64,000 bases of DNA from Salminus brasiliensis. Lineage: Eukaryota > Chordata > Actinopteri > Characiformes > Bryconidae. The stretch lies in NCBI RefSeq assembly GCF_030463535.1, contig NC_132878.1, positions 96,353,873-96,417,872 of the forward strand. The letters are read 5' to 3'. The notes below the pieces were generated by a model that saw nothing but the letters and a program-made list of their open reading frames with translations, searched no databases and had not been told where the DNA came from. Below are positions 1 to 12,005 of this stretch, one piece after another (positions within the stretch are counted from its first letter, which is position 1; the number at the start of each line of letters is the position of its first letter). The position numbers and the translations under genes are program-made.

Positions 1-1539
1 CCCTGATGCCAGTAAGGGAGGAGGGTAAGGCAAAGCGCTCGCTGGAGGCCCGCCCGCTGCTGGGACAGGAGGTAGATCTCATCCACACACACATTAATCC
101 ACACACACACACTTTCTCTTTCATCATCCTCAAAGCCGCCCCTGACCCATCCTGCATACTCCATCATACCATCATCAGGGCCCCCCCGCCCCGGCCATGA
201 CCCAAAGCTACATACCAGCAAAGATGAATGTGATGCAGGGTGTGATGTCATTCCCGGCCTGAACTGTGGTTCACGTCACATGATCCCCCCCCAGATATTC
301 ATACTAACGCACAGAGCCTTCAGAGCCTTCAGAGCCTACTCAGCTCCTCACAGTTCTTGCTGTTGTAGTAATTTTAGCCACGTTCTTACAGATAAACGCA
401 CAAATGCAAAAAATCGCCATCAATAAAGGCTTGTAGATTCACACCAGGCTGACCGGTGGACCATCATCTTCCACTGTGGTTAGCCACATTAGCTTCTTAG
501 CTCCAGTGACTTATACAGACACCTAATTACGGGCAGTTCTTTAGAGAGGCACCTTGCTAAGGCGACACCTGAAGCAGCTGTGCAAGCCCAAGCCATGACA
601 CTACCTCCACCATGCTTGACAGTTGAGTTCATGTGTTTTGGATTCCTCAGGCTGTCGATCGCATTAGATAAATATGACAAAATTAGCATAGAAAGAAAAT
701 CACTGTAATTACGTTATTATTACACATGGCTGGTACACCTAGAACTCCTTAAAAACAGCTTGCAATTGTAATTACATTGTAATTACACATGGCAGCCACA
801 TCTAGAACTCCCTAAAAACAAATAATTGTAATTACTTTATAATTTCAACTTGCAGCTACACCTACTACTCCCACAAACAGCTTGCAATTGTAATTACGTT
901 ATCATTACATGTGGCTGCTACACCTAGAACTTCCTAAACCAGATTGTAATTGTATTTACATTGTAATTACACCTGGCTGCTACATCTAGAACTCCCTAAA
1001 ACAAATAATTGTAATTACATTATAATTACAACTTGCAGCTACAACTACTACTCCCAAAAACAACACCTGGCTGCTACACCTAGACCTTTCTAAACCAGAT
1101 TGTAATTGTAATTAAATTATAATTACACCTTGCAGCTACACCTAGAACTTCCTAAACCAGATTGTAATTGTAATTACATTATAATTACATGTGGCTGCTA
1201 CACCTAGAACTTCCTAAACCAGATTGTAATTGTAATTACATTATAATTACATGTGGCTGCTACACCTAGCATGTCCTACAACAGATTATAATTGTAATTA
1301 AATTATAATTACAACTTGCAGCTACACCTACAACGTCCTAAACCAGATTGTAATTGTAATTAAATTATAATTACAACTTGCAGCTACACCTAGAACTTCC
1401 TAAAATTCCTGTTTTCCGCATGAGCTGAGTTTGAGTTTGGAGGAGGGAGGTTCGCCTGCATGAAGCCACCCAGACTCACCCCTAACTCCCACAGCCACCC
1501 GCCACCGACTGCATCTGCCTGAACGCGCTGTTTTGCATG

Positions 1540-1595
<56 letters not shown>

Positions 1596-4500
1596 GTTTG
1601 CAGAGCATGCGCTGGTTAGTGGAAGGCTCTGTGTTGCCCCGCCCCCGGGCCCGGAGTGAAGGCCACAGCAGCACAGCAAACCACACCCCCCTCAGAGTCA
1701 CACCAACACACACTGCTGTAAGTGTCACACGCAGACACACCACACACGGCCATGATGTCACAACCATGAGCACATTTACATACGACTACCCAGTCATTCC
1801 ACAGACATTTAGCCCCGCCCATTCAGCCTACAGCAGTTTAACCCCACCCATTCAGCCTACAGCAGTTTAACCCCACCCATTCAACCTACAACAGTTTAGC
1901 CCCACCCATTCAGCCTACAGCAGTTTAACCCCACCCATTCAACCTACAACAGTTTAGCTCTGCCCATTCAGCCTACAGCAGTTTAGCTCCACCCTTTCAG
2001 CCTACAGCAGTTTAGCCCCACCAACTCAGCCTACAGCAGTTTAACCCCACCCATTCAACCTACAACAGTTTAACCCCACCCATTCAGCCTACAGCAGTTT
2101 AGCCCCACCAACTCAGCCTACAGCAGTTTAGCTCTGCCCATTCAGTCTGCAGCAGTTTAGCTCCACCCATTCAGCCTACAGCAGTTTAGCTCCACCCTTT
2201 CAGCCTACAGCAGTTTAGCTCCACCCTTTCAGCCTACAGCAGTTTAGCCCCACCCTTTCAGCCTACAGCAGTTTAGCCCCACTCATTTAGCCTACAGCAG
2301 TTTAGCCCCACCCTTTCAGCCTACAGCAGTTTAGCCCCACTCATTTAGCCTACAGCAGTTTAGCCCCACCAACTCAGCCTACAGCAGTTTAGCCCCACCC
2401 ATTCAGCCTACAGCAGTTTAGCCCCACCCATTCAGCCTACAGCAGTTTAGCCCTCCTTATCTAGCCTACAGCAGTTTAGCCCCACCCATTCAGCCTACAG
2501 CAGTTTAGCCCTCCCTATCTAGCTTACAGCAGTTTAGCTCCACCCATTCAGCCTACAGCAGTTTAGCCCCACCCATTCAGCCTACAGCAGTTTAGCCCCA
2601 CTCATTTAGCCTACAGCAGTTTAGCCCCACCAACTCAGCCTACAGCAGTTTAGCTCTGCCCATTCAGTCTGCAGCAGTTTAGCTCCACCCATTCAGCCTA
2701 CAGCAGTTTAGCTCCACCCTTTCAGCCTACAGCAGTTTAACCCCACCCATTCAGCCTACAGCAGTTTAGCCCCACCAACTCAGCCTACAGCAGTTTAGCT
2801 CTGCCCATTCAGTCTGCAGCAGTTTAGCTCCACCCATTCAGCCTACAGCAGTTTAACCCCACCCATTCAGCCTACAGCAGTTTAACCCCACCCATTCAGC
2901 CTACAGCAGTTTAGCCCCACCAACTCAGCCTACAGCAGTTTAGCTCTGCCCATTCAGTCTGCAGCAGTTTAGCTCCACCCATTCAGCCTACAGCAGTTTA
3001 GCTCCACCCTTTCAGCCTACAGCAGTTTAGCCCCACTCATTTAGCCTACAGCAGTTTAGCCCCACCAACTCAGCCTACAGCAGTTTAGCCCCACCAACTC
3101 AGCCTACAGCAGTTTAACCCCACCCATTCAACCTACAACAGTTTAACCCCACCCATTCAGCCTACAGCAGTTTAGCCCCACCAACTCAGCCTACAGCAGT
3201 TTAGCTCTGCCCATTCAGTCTGCAGCAGTTTAGCTCCACCCATTCAGCCTACAGCAGTTTAGCTCCACCCTTTCAGCCTACAGCAGTTTAGCTCCACCCT
3301 TTCAGCCTACAGCAGTTTAGCCCCACCCTTTCAGCCTACAGCAGTTTAGCCCCACTCATTTAGCCTACAGCAGTTTAGCCCCACCAACTCAGCCTACAGC
3401 AGTTTAGCCCCACCCATTCAGCCTACAGCAGTTTAGCCCCACCCATTCAGCCTACAGCAGTTTAGCCCCACTCATTTAGCCTACAGCAGTTTAGCCCCAC
3501 CAACTCAGCCTACAGCAGTTTAGCCCCACCCATTCAGCCTACAGCAGTTTAGCCCCACCCATTCAGCCTACAGCAGTTTAGCCCTCCTTATCTAGCCTAC
3601 AGCAGTTTAGCCCCACCCATTCAGCCTACAGCAGTTTAGCCCTCCCTATCTAGCTTACAGCAGTTTAGCCCCACCAACTCAGCCTACAGCAGTTTAGCCC
3701 CACCCATTCAGCCTACAGCAGTTTAGCCCTCCTTATCTAGCCTACAGCAGTTTAGCCCCACCCATTCAGTCTACAGCAGTTTAGCCCTCCCTATCTAGCT
3801 TACAGCAGTTTAGCTCCACCCATTCAGTCTACAGCAGTTTAGCCCTCCCTATCTAGCTTACAGCAGTTTAGCTCCACCCATTCAGTCTACAGCAGTTTAG
3901 CCCTCCCTATCTAGCTTACAGCAGTTTAGCTCCACCCATTCAGTCTACAGCAGTTTAGCCCTCCCTATCTAGCCTACAGCAGTACCTTTTCAGTTGTAGG
4001 TGGAGTCTGTCCCACACGCCTGCATTGACTGTTCACAGGAACGTTACTCTCTGGGTCTTCAGACTGTCACTTCTCCACAAAAGGAGGAGGACCCTTCATC
4101 TTGAAGAAACCCCACATTCTCCACCACATCCTCCATTTGTCATTTCAGTCTCCATGTTCCTCCATACAGTGTTCCCGCATGCACTGCAGCCTACTTAACA
4201 AGTAACCCCCATGTCTTTGAGGCTTTTGCCACAAGAGGGCAGCAGAGTTTCACAATGATCTGATACTTCCTTTCCTGTCGGCTCTCCTTGATTTTGCCAG
4301 ATCTGTAGCTCTATGTTGGACTGTACCAACTGTGGAGTCCACTTGTGGAGAAAATAATAATGATTAAGAGAGAAAAATATACAATAAATATGGAACAAAA
4401 ATACAGTGAATATACCAAAATTACAAATACAACTGAAAAAGGTCAAAATAGGTTTAAAATTACATTGTAATTACGTCTGACAGCCACATCTAGAACTTAC

Positions 4501-7500
4501 TAAAACAAATAATTGTAATTACATGATAATTACAACTTGCAGCTACGCCTACCATCTCCCAAAAACATCTTGTAATTGTAATTACGTTATAATTACACCT
4601 GGCTGTTACACCTAGAACTCCTTAAAACCAGATTGTAATTGTATTTACGTTATAATTACATGTGGCTGCTACACCTAGCACGTCCTACAACAGATTATAA
4701 TTGTAATTAAATTATAATTACAACTTGCAGCTACACCTAGAACTTCCTAAACCAAATTGTAATTGTATTCACTTTGTAATTACACCTGGCTACTACACCT
4801 AGAATTCCCAAAAAACAGACTGTAATTGCAATTACCTTATAATTACATGTGGCTGCTACACCTAGAATTCCCAAAAACAGATTGTAATTGTAATTAAATT
4901 ATAATTACATGTGGCTACTACACCTAGAACTCCCAAAAAAGAGATTGTAATTGCAATTACCTTATAATTACATGTGGCTGCTACACCTAGAATTCCCAAA
5001 AAACAGATTGCAATTGTAATTACATTATAATTACATGTGGCTGCTACACCTAGAACTCCCAAAAAAGAGATTGTATTTGTAATTACATTATAATTACATG
5101 TGACTACTACACCTAGAACTTCCTTAACCAGATTTTAATTGTAATTAAATTAAAAAATTGTAAAAGTTGTAAAAAATATTTTGAAGTAAATAAGTATTTT
5201 TTAAACAACCAAACAAACTGATAAAAACTGAACCAGAAGAAACGAGAGTTTCTGTAAGTGAAAATAGAAAATAGCTGAAAAAAATAGTTTCCGAAAGAGA
5301 TTAGACTACTTTTAATTTCCATCTTTTATCTTTTCAAAATGACCAAAAATTGAGAAAAAGGCCCCAAAATAGACGTTCGGTCACCCTGCATGGTCCAGTA
5401 CTCAGTACCCCGTCCCCTTTAGCGAGTATCTTAGCTTGTAAACACTTCCTGTAGCCCCATTCACACCTGGCAGTAACACTGGGTGCTTTTCTTCCTAATT
5501 TCTATAAATTCTTTCCACTTTTTCTTTTTTTATGTATCGGATACATAATAAAAGTCATGAGTAAAGTGTTATTTCATATATTTAGAAATAATTGGACAAA
5601 AAAAGATGCATATTTGATGCATTCAATTTATTAATTTACTCATAATTTGCTCACATTTCATGCGCTACATATTCTAAATCATCAGTGAAATCTCTGCTGC
5701 CCCCTAGTGGCAAAGCTTAGAGCTTTTTTAAACTCACTTTATCTCTCCAAATGTTTGTAGACACCCTAATAATGAATGCATATTGTTACTTTAAGCTGCA
5801 CCCATTGCTGACACAGATGTGCAAATGCACACACACACACAGCTAGTCTAGTCCCTATGGAGAAGAAGTACTGCCAATAGAATAGGACCCTCTGGAGCAG
5901 ATCAACATCATGAACTTATTGGAGAGCCTCAGCGTTGAGCTGTTTTGGGTGTCCCAATACTTTTGTCTCTATAGTCTAGCATTCATTAGCCATTCTGCAC
6001 ACAGTTTATTTGCCATGTACTAACTAACTGTGATCTACTCTTGTGTCTGGCCACCTGTGATTGGCCAGGATTCCGAGGAGGAGGAGCCTGAGCTGCACCC
6101 AGAGGCGCTTGCCCATTCCCACCTGGGCTCTCTTCCAAACTTCCAGCCATACGTCCCCGAGGATTTCGCCAACTTTGAGGTGTACAACGCCAGTCTGGAG
6201 ACCCATGAGCCCTCCCTCTGTGGGGGCGTGGCTTCTTACCCAGGAAGCAAAGGGGTGGAGAAAGAAGTGTCCCGCAGCCCCACGTCCAGCAGCTGCACGA
6301 GCGGCTACTTCTCCCACAGCACCTCCAACGCCACGCTGTCGGACGCCCCGTTCACGGGCAGCGAAAGCTCGGACCAGCTCACCAACTCGGGCTCCAGAGA
6401 CCCAGCGGAGCCACAACCCGGTAAGAACTGCATCAGCGAGGCTGGACACTGCCAGCCAGGCGTGCTCCACTCGTCTCACAACTGCTCAGGTCAGCCCTGC
6501 TCGCCCAGGTCCAGCCAGTGTGTCCTCAGCGTCAGCCAGGAGTTCACCGACTTCAAAGGTGCCGGAGATGGTCTGGGTTTCAGTTTTGATTCCGAGTGGC
6601 AGACGGAGACGCCCAGGTCACTCGCCGAGGCGAAAAGTGACCAGACGCCCTCCGGAAACACAGCAGCCTTCAGCCAGAGTCTCTGTGCCGACGTCCAGGC
6701 GGCACCGTGCCACCTCCACAACGGAAAAGACTCTCCAGCCTCTTCTTCATCCAGCACCACACCCACTCACCCTGATGACTGCAGCCCAGAAGATCACATG
6801 GTCAGTAAAACCACGCCGCAGCCCTGCTCTCCTGCTCCCGAGGAAGACGAGGGTGCACCCGTGACCCAGCTGCCAGACTGGATGGCCCCTGGTGAGCAGG
6901 TGTGGGTGGGCCCTCGGTGCGGGACGGTGCACTATGTGGGCGGGGTGGAGTTCGCCCAGGGCATCTGGGTAGGAGTGGAGCTGGACCGTGCTGTAGGTAC
7001 GTGAAGGTCGAGTTCAGAGCTGCTAATAACAGGCTCCAACTTTTTGACATACACTGTGTCCAAATATTTGTGGACACCCTTTCTAATGAAGGCATTCAGC
7101 TACTTTATGCTGCTGTCTAGTCCCTTGTCTAGTAGAGTTGGGGGGATGATGAGGTGGGGTGGTGATTATCATCCAACACCCTGACCTCACTAATGCTCTT
7201 GTCGCTGAATGCAATCAAATCCTCACAGCAATGCTCCTCCTCCAGAATCTAGTGGTAAATCTAGTCTTCTTCTCTGGACAGTAGAGACAGTTACTCCAAC
7301 AGAAGCAGGAGCTTTTTTAATACATTTCATTTCAGAAGAAGCAGTGAATAAACAGGTGTCCAAATACTTTTGTCCATTACGCGCAGTTTGAATCTGGCAG
7401 CTGTCTCATAATTTCATGACAATTGGACCAATGGAAACGCTCCAAAATAACTTCTAATAAAATCTTTTTACATTGACTTCCATTGAAAGTTAAGAAGGTT

Positions 7501-8365
7501 TTCCCCTCCTGTGAAGCTGCTGGTTTTGGAGCTCCAGCATGCGAACATCGTTCCATTTCAGCGATAAGCAGTTTATTTAGTGGCCTATATTTAATTAATA
7601 TTAATTCAAATAACGAATTATTGTTTCAATAATCTAAGCATAATTATTAATGGTTAATGAAGAACTATTTGACACATTTAAGTACACACTGTAGACAATT
7701 ACTAATAATTTCTTATTATTATTATAATAATTATTATTATTAATAACCAAATATCATTGATGCATTGATGTTTTTATGTTCTTAATGGATATTTTTAGTT
7801 TGACACTACATTTAAAAATGTTAATTATAATGGAAGCATTTATTGAAGCATTTTTTCTATTAATTTCTAGTGGGGTTTTAATTTTTTTTTTTTTTATATA
7901 TTTTATAATTTATATATTTATATATCTTAATTTTAATTCATTTTATTTTTTTGACAGCTTTTTAATTTTTTTTTATTTTAGTGGATTAAATATAGTTGTT
8001 TAATTATTGATTAAATACCTTCAGTATAATCAATAAGTTTGTATTGGTTTATTAAGGCAGATGAACAGTTTTATCACCCTTAAGCTGAAGTTACTGTTTT
8101 GGGGTCTGTTATTATAAAGTGTTGTCAGTTTCCATCTTAATTTAATTTGCTAAAATTCTAATTATTCATATATTAACATTAAAAAGGCCCGATTTGCAAC
8201 CCGCTCTACATTCTCTTGTCTTTAGGTAAACACAACGGCACGGTGCAGGGCCGAGTGTATTTCCGCTGTGCGACGGGCCACGGTGTGTTCGTGAGGCCAG
8301 CGCTGCTCAGCAGAGTTCCTCCAGCCGTGGACGCAGATCCACCAAAACAGCCCGTGCTGATCTAG
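1..8365 (+). CDS. kif13a: Kinesin-3 KIF13 family, C-terminal exons with CAP-Gly domain (5' end outside window)
   Basis: Last part of a KIF13-type kinesin, a plus-end microtubule motor for vesicle cargo. Exons: 1-71 (tentative, weak donor), 1604-1717 (38 codons, acceptor tttgcag, donor GTAAGTG), 6069-6996 (309 codons plus 1 nt), 8226-8365 with stop TAG at 8363-8365. The first three joins are all phase 0 and the last is phase 1. The long exon encodes an acidic start (DSEEEEPE), an NFQPYVPEDFANFEVYN segment, a Ser-rich tail, then a CAP-Gly domain starting at PDWMAPGEQVWVG and finishing in the last exon with YFRCATGHGVFVRP. The usual GKNDG tubulin-tail-binding motif reads GKHNG and is split by the last intron. 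In mammals CAP-Gly marks KIF13B, while linkage to rbm24 points to KIF13A, so the a/b call is tentative. The motor, FHA and most of the tail lie upstream of the window. Confidence 0.75.
489..660 (-). pseudogene. Tc1/mariner transposase fragment
   Basis: The minus strand encodes STVKHGGGSVMAW followed by ACTAASG, close to the catalytic-core segment around the second conserved Asp of Tc1-like transposases (TVKHGGG-type motif). Only about 40 residues are recognisable, with no terminal repeats nearby. It is an old truncated copy inside a kif13 intron. Confidence 0.7.
700..1405. repeat. 62-bp tandem repeat, block 1
   Basis: About eleven degenerate copies of a 62-bp unit containing CTAGAACTTCCTAAACCAG, then TGTAATTGTAATTACA, then ATGTGGCTGCTACAC. 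The middle of each unit is a near-palindrome of TGTAATTACA-type words. The same unit returns at 4447-5135. Confidence 0.9.
1543..1590. repeat. (GT)n microsatellite
   Basis: About 24 uninterrupted GT dinucleotides just upstream of the kif13 acceptor at 1603/1604, where a polypyrimidine tract would normally lie. Confidence 0.95.
1604..1717 (+). CDS. kif13 internal exon (114 nt, phase 0-0)
   Basis: Bounded by acceptor tttgcag and donor GTAAGTG. It encodes 38 residues starting SMRWLVEGSVLPRPRARSEG, with no stop. Phase 0 at both ends fits the tentative exon ending at 71 and the next exon at 6069. The sequence is protein-like and unlike the surrounding repeats, but I cannot align it to a known KIF13 here. 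Confidence 0.6.
1810..3982. repeat. 29-bp minisatellite, about 75 copies
   Basis: Unit AGCCCCACCCATTCAGCC followed by TACAGCAGTTT. Variants (CCAACTCAG, CCCTTTCAG, CTCATTTAG, CTCCTTATCTAG, TCTGCCCATTCAGTC) recur in the same order, so higher-order units of several monomers have been copied together. The array ends abruptly at the last CAGCAGTACC. Confidence 0.97.
4447..5135. repeat. 62-bp tandem repeat, block 2
   Basis: About eleven further degenerate copies of the unit seen at 700-1405, in the same orientation. The two blocks are separated by a unique piece containing the 1604-1717 exon and by the 29-bp array. Confidence 0.9.
5744..5976. mobile_element. MITE, Tc1/mariner-like, family M1
   Basis: Ends CCAAATGTTTGTAGACACCC (left) and GTGTCCCAATACTTTTGTC (right) are inverted-repeat partners. 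Internal words (GCACCCATTGCTGACACAG, GATGTGCAAATGCAC) are shared with the copies at 21846-22396 and 61776-62104. No coding capacity. Confidence 0.75.
6069..6996 (+). CDS. kif13 penultimate exon (928 nt)
   Basis: Acceptor ttggccag at 6061-6068 and donor gtacgtg at 6997. One open frame of 309 codons carries the Ser-rich tail and the first half of the CAP-Gly domain, ending at VELDRAVG with the Gly codon split. The reading frame opens upstream at 6030, but that part is intron. Confidence 0.88.
6997..8225 (+). other. kif13 last intron
   Basis: Phase-1 intron splitting the first Gly codon of the GKHNG motif. It contains an M1-family MITE (7050-7386) and an AT-rich stretch (7560-8060) with no gene signal. 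Confidence 0.8.
7050..7386. mobile_element. MITE, family M1
   Basis: The left end TACACTGTGTCCAAATATTT and right end GTGTCCAAATACTTTTGTCC form terminal inverted repeats. The internal region shares AATGCAATCAAATCCTCACA with the other M1 copies. Confidence 0.75.
8226..8365 (+). CDS. kif13 terminal exon
   Basis: Acceptor ctttag at 8220-8225. It encodes KHNGTVQGRVYFRCATGHG then VFVRPALLSRVPP and ends in ...KQPVLI. This completes the CAP-Gly fold (YFxC...G-FVRP), with only about 22 residues after FVRP. As I remember it, mammalian KIF13B has a longer basic tail after the domain, so this C-terminus is short. Confidence 0.9.
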
Positions 8366-9236
8366 AGATGCAGTACTCGCCCATCACCGCGTGGAGAACA
8401 GCGGCTGACCCCCCGAGAAGTGGACGTCAGAATCCATCGGAGGGATTTAGACCCCTTCCTCCCTCCCTCTCTCTCTTTCTCTCTCTATGGACAAATCTGT
8501 GTATTTTTAACCTGTAGGACTGTTTTAGCGTTCATTCTGCGTTGAATGTCAAATGCACAGTTGCACAATGTTTGATATCCTGTTTCCTTTTGATTTAAGA
8601 CTTCTTTACCACTTCTAACACGACAGAATCTATTAATCCCCATGTTTAGCTGATGACGGCGTCCTTTTAGCGAGGCTGGATGGGAATCTGTGGAAGTTGA
8701 GAATGTACTACTGCTATTGAGGAGACTTTTTGATCTTTGCGTGATTATATCAGGTGTTACCAAAGACATAGCGTTTCAGATCTGCTGTTAAAACTGAACT
8801 ATTTTGTACTATTGAGTGTGTGGGTGTGTGTGAGAGAGAGTGTGTGTGTGTGAGAGAGAGAGTATGTCTGGAGTGAATGGGACTGATCCTCTTCGCTAAG
8901 TGCCATATCTCTGAGTTAACGGCCACAGACGCACCGAGGCGTTTAAGATTGTGGTAGATTTTGAGTTTCGGTGCCGTTTGACAGCAAGCTTGCTGCTTTC
9001 TGTTGCATTCTGCTGGCTTGGTGAGTACTGTATCTCTGCAGAACCCAGCTTTTGGAGCTGTTCTCCGGAACGCTTGCACTGGAGAGACTCGTCCTGGATG
9101 CACAGTGAGTTCAGTGTCTCGCTAACGCTGAGCTCAGCCCCTTTTTTTTTTCTTAACACTCTGCCATGAGGCTTTTCGCCAGGTTTACACGAAGAGACCC
9201 AGACTTTGATGCCCTAAGGGGGGGGGGATCACATTA
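8366..9236 (+). other. kif13 3' UTR (extent unknown)
   Basis: Sequence after the TAG stop. It includes a CT tract (8458-8486) and a GT/GA tract (8815-8865). I find no AATAAA before the MITE at 9237; the first is at 9991, so the cleavage site is not resolved. Confidence 0.5.
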
Positions 9237-9668
9237 TACACTGCATGTCCAAATGTTTGTGGACACCCCTTCTAACGAATGCATTTGGCTACTGTAAGTA
9301 GTCTAGTCCCTGTAGAGAAGGACTGCCAATAGCACAGGACAATGGGCTCATGAACAATGGGCTAGGCGTGGGCTATAGAGGGGTGTAAAGCCCCCCAGCA
9401 GCAGCATTGAGGAGCTGTGGAGCAGTGGAAGAAATGCTGTGTTCTCTGGAGTGATGGATGATGGAGCTCCATCCAGTACTATTAGGATGAGGTGGGATGC
9501 TGATCACCATCCTGACCTCACTAACGTTCTTGTCGCTGAATGCAATCAAATGCTCACAGCAGTGCTCCAAAACTACTTCAACAAAAGCAGGATAAACTTG
9601 TTTTAATACCCCTTGATTTCGGGAAAGAAACAGTGAATGAGGTGTCCCAATACTTTTGTCCATGTAGG
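9237..9668. mobile_element. MITE, family M1
   Basis: Terminal repeats TACACTGCATGTCCAAATGT and CCCAATACTTTTGTCCATG (inverted). It carries the family's internal words GGAGCTGTGGAGCAGTGGAA and GATGGAGCTCCATCCAGTA. Flanking TA dinucleotides are compatible with a mariner-type target. The 128-codon minus-strand frame here is not a transposase. Confidence 0.8.
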
Positions 9669-10309
9669 TGCTTCCTTGTGTTTTTACTGTATTAGCTTGC
9701 GCTAACGTATCTGCCATACACAGTAAAATAATGCGTAGTAAATAATCACAGCCAGTCACAGCTAAACAGTGTGGAGCTGGGCTTAGCTTGGAGCTAATTT
9801 AGCACTTAGCAGGTTGGCTAACACCGCTAGCATAAAGTAAAGTAAAGCAAAACACAAAAGTGGACTTAGAATTAGTCCCTATCATTATAAACTCATCACA
9901 GTACAGCCCCGCACATTACATCGCAGTATAAAACTAGCTTAGCTTAGCGATAGCTTAGCATGCTGGTTAGCTAATTCAGTTACCACAAGCAATAAAATAG
10001 AAGAGTGAGCGTAATATTTACTTACTTGCTGCAGATCAGTGTTGCATATTACATTTTAGTATAGCCGAGAATAGTTAGCTACCTAGCTAGCTATGCTAAA
10101 CAAGATGTGGTGTTGAAAGGTTTGTTGCTTAGCAACAAAGAGAAGTGCAGCCCAAACATCATGTCATTTATTTTTGGGGTTGCAGTCGCTGAGGAGCCCT
10201 GAATGCTATGATATGACAGAAATATTAAGCTTATTGTTCCCTAGAGATTTTGCTTATGATAGCTAAGTAGCTAGCTAGCTGTGCCTTAATCATTTACCAC
10301 CTAGATTCC
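9669..10309. other. Intergenic, no gene seen
   Basis: Rich in TAGCTTAGC/GCTAGC-type words (many overlapping AGCT palindromes) between 9750 and 10290. No exon or RNA gene is recognised. Confidence 0.5.
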
Positions 10310-12005
10310 TAAACGGGGTCTCTATACTGTATAGTGAATAGGGCATGGATCCTATATACTGTATAGTGAATAGGGCATGGATCCTATATACTGTATAGTG
10401 AATAGGGCATGGATCCTATATACTGTATAGTGAATAGGACATGGTCTGTATAGTGAATAGGACATGGTCTATAGACTGTATAGTGAATAGGACATGGTCT
10501 ATAGATTGTATAGTGAATAGGACATGGTCTATATACTGTATAGTGAATAGGACATGGTCTATAGACTGTATAGTGAATAGGGCATGGTCTATAGACTGTA
10601 TAGTGAATAGGACATGGTCTATATACTGTATAGTGAATAGGACATGGTCTATAGACTGTATAGTGAATAGGGCATGGATCCTATATACTGTATAGTGAAT
10701 AGGGCATGGATCCTATATACTGTATAGTGAATAGGACATGGTCTATAAACTGTATAGTGAATAGGACATGGTCTTTAGACTGTATAGTGAATAGGACATG
10801 GTCTATATACTGTATAGTGAATAGGACATAGTCTATATACTGTATAGTGTATAGGACATGGTCTATATACTGTATAGTGAATAGGACATGGTCTATATAC
10901 TGTATAGTGAATAGGACATGGTCTCTATATACTGTATAGTGAATAGGACATGGTCTATAGACTGTATAGTGAATAGGACATGGTCTATAGACTGTATAGT
11001 GAATAGGACATGGTCTCTATATACTGTATAGTGTATAGGACATGGTTTATAGACTGTATAGTGAATAGGACATGGTCTCTATACTGTATAGTGAATAGGA
11101 CATGGTCTATATACTGTATAGTGAATAGGACATGGTCTCTATACTGTATAGTGAATAGGACATGGTCTATATACTGTATAGTGAATAGGACATGGTCTCT
11201 ATACTGTATAGTAAATAGGACATGGTCTATATACTGTATAGTGAATAGGGCATGGTCTATATACTGTATAGTAAATAGGGCATGGTCTCTATACTGTATA
11301 GTGAATAGGACATGGTCTATATACTGTATAGTGAATAGGACATGGTCTATAGACTGTATAGTGAATAGGACATGGTCTCTATACTGTATAGTGAATAGGA
11401 CATGGTCTCTATACTGTATAGTGAATAGGACATGGTCTATATACTGTATAGTGAATAGGACATAGTCTATAGACTGTATAGTGAATAGGACATGGTTTAT
11501 ATACTGTATAGTGAATAGGACATGGTCTATATACTGTATAGTGAATAGGACATTGTCCCTATACTGTATAGTGAATAGGACATGGTCTATATACTGTATA
11601 GTGAATCGGACATGGTCTGTATACTGTATAGTGAATAGGACATGGTTTATATACTGTATAGTGAATAGGACGTGGTCTATATACTGTATAGTGAATAGGA
11701 CATGGTCTCTATACTGTATAGTGAATAGGACATAGTCTATAGACTGTATAGTGAATAGGACATGGTTTATATACTGTATAGTGAATAGGACGTGGTCTAT
11801 AGACTGTATAGTGAATAGGACATGGTCTCTATACTGTGTAGTGAATAGGACATGGTCTATATACTGTATAGTGAATAGGACATGGTCTATATACTGTATA
11901 GTGAATAGGACATGGTCTATATACTGTATAGTGAATAGGACATGGTCTATATACTGTATAGTGAATAGGACATGGTCTATATACTGTATAGTGAATAGGA
12001 CATAG
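10310..12005. repeat. 30-bp minisatellite, about 56 copies
   Basis: Unit CTATATACTGTATAGTGAAT followed by AGGACATGGT. Each unit holds the near-palindrome ACTGTATAGT within TATACTGTATAGTGAATA. Variation is mainly CTATAT/CTATAG/CTCTAT before ACTG and AGGACATGG/AGGGCATGG. The period is a multiple of three, so spurious long frames run through it. Confidence 0.98.

Larger units (their letters stand above)
72..1603 (+). other. Intron of kif13 (between tentative exons)
   Basis: Holds a Tc1-like transposase scrap (489-660), the first block of the 62-bp tandem repeat (700-1405) and a (GT)n tract (1543-1590) that runs to within 13 nt of the 1604 acceptor. In 200-480 I see no feature. Confidence 0.45.
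1718..6068 (+). other. kif13 intron filled with tandem repeats
   Basis: A 4.35-kb intron holding the 29-bp minisatellite, the second 62-bp block and a MITE. In 3985-4446 I see only unique-looking non-coding sequence, and 5136-5743 is AT-rich sequence with no feature I can name. Confidence 0.6.

Noticed and set aside
6421-6488. Possible 68-nt intron (GTAAGA...CTCAG) inside the long kif13 exon
   Set aside because: Removing it would break the frame that continues into the CAP-Gly domain; a continuous exon reads well.
10310-12005. Long frames encoding a repeated IYCIVNRTWS peptide
   Set aside because: They only reflect a 30-bp (multiple of three) tandem repeat; no start context, splice sites or family similarity.
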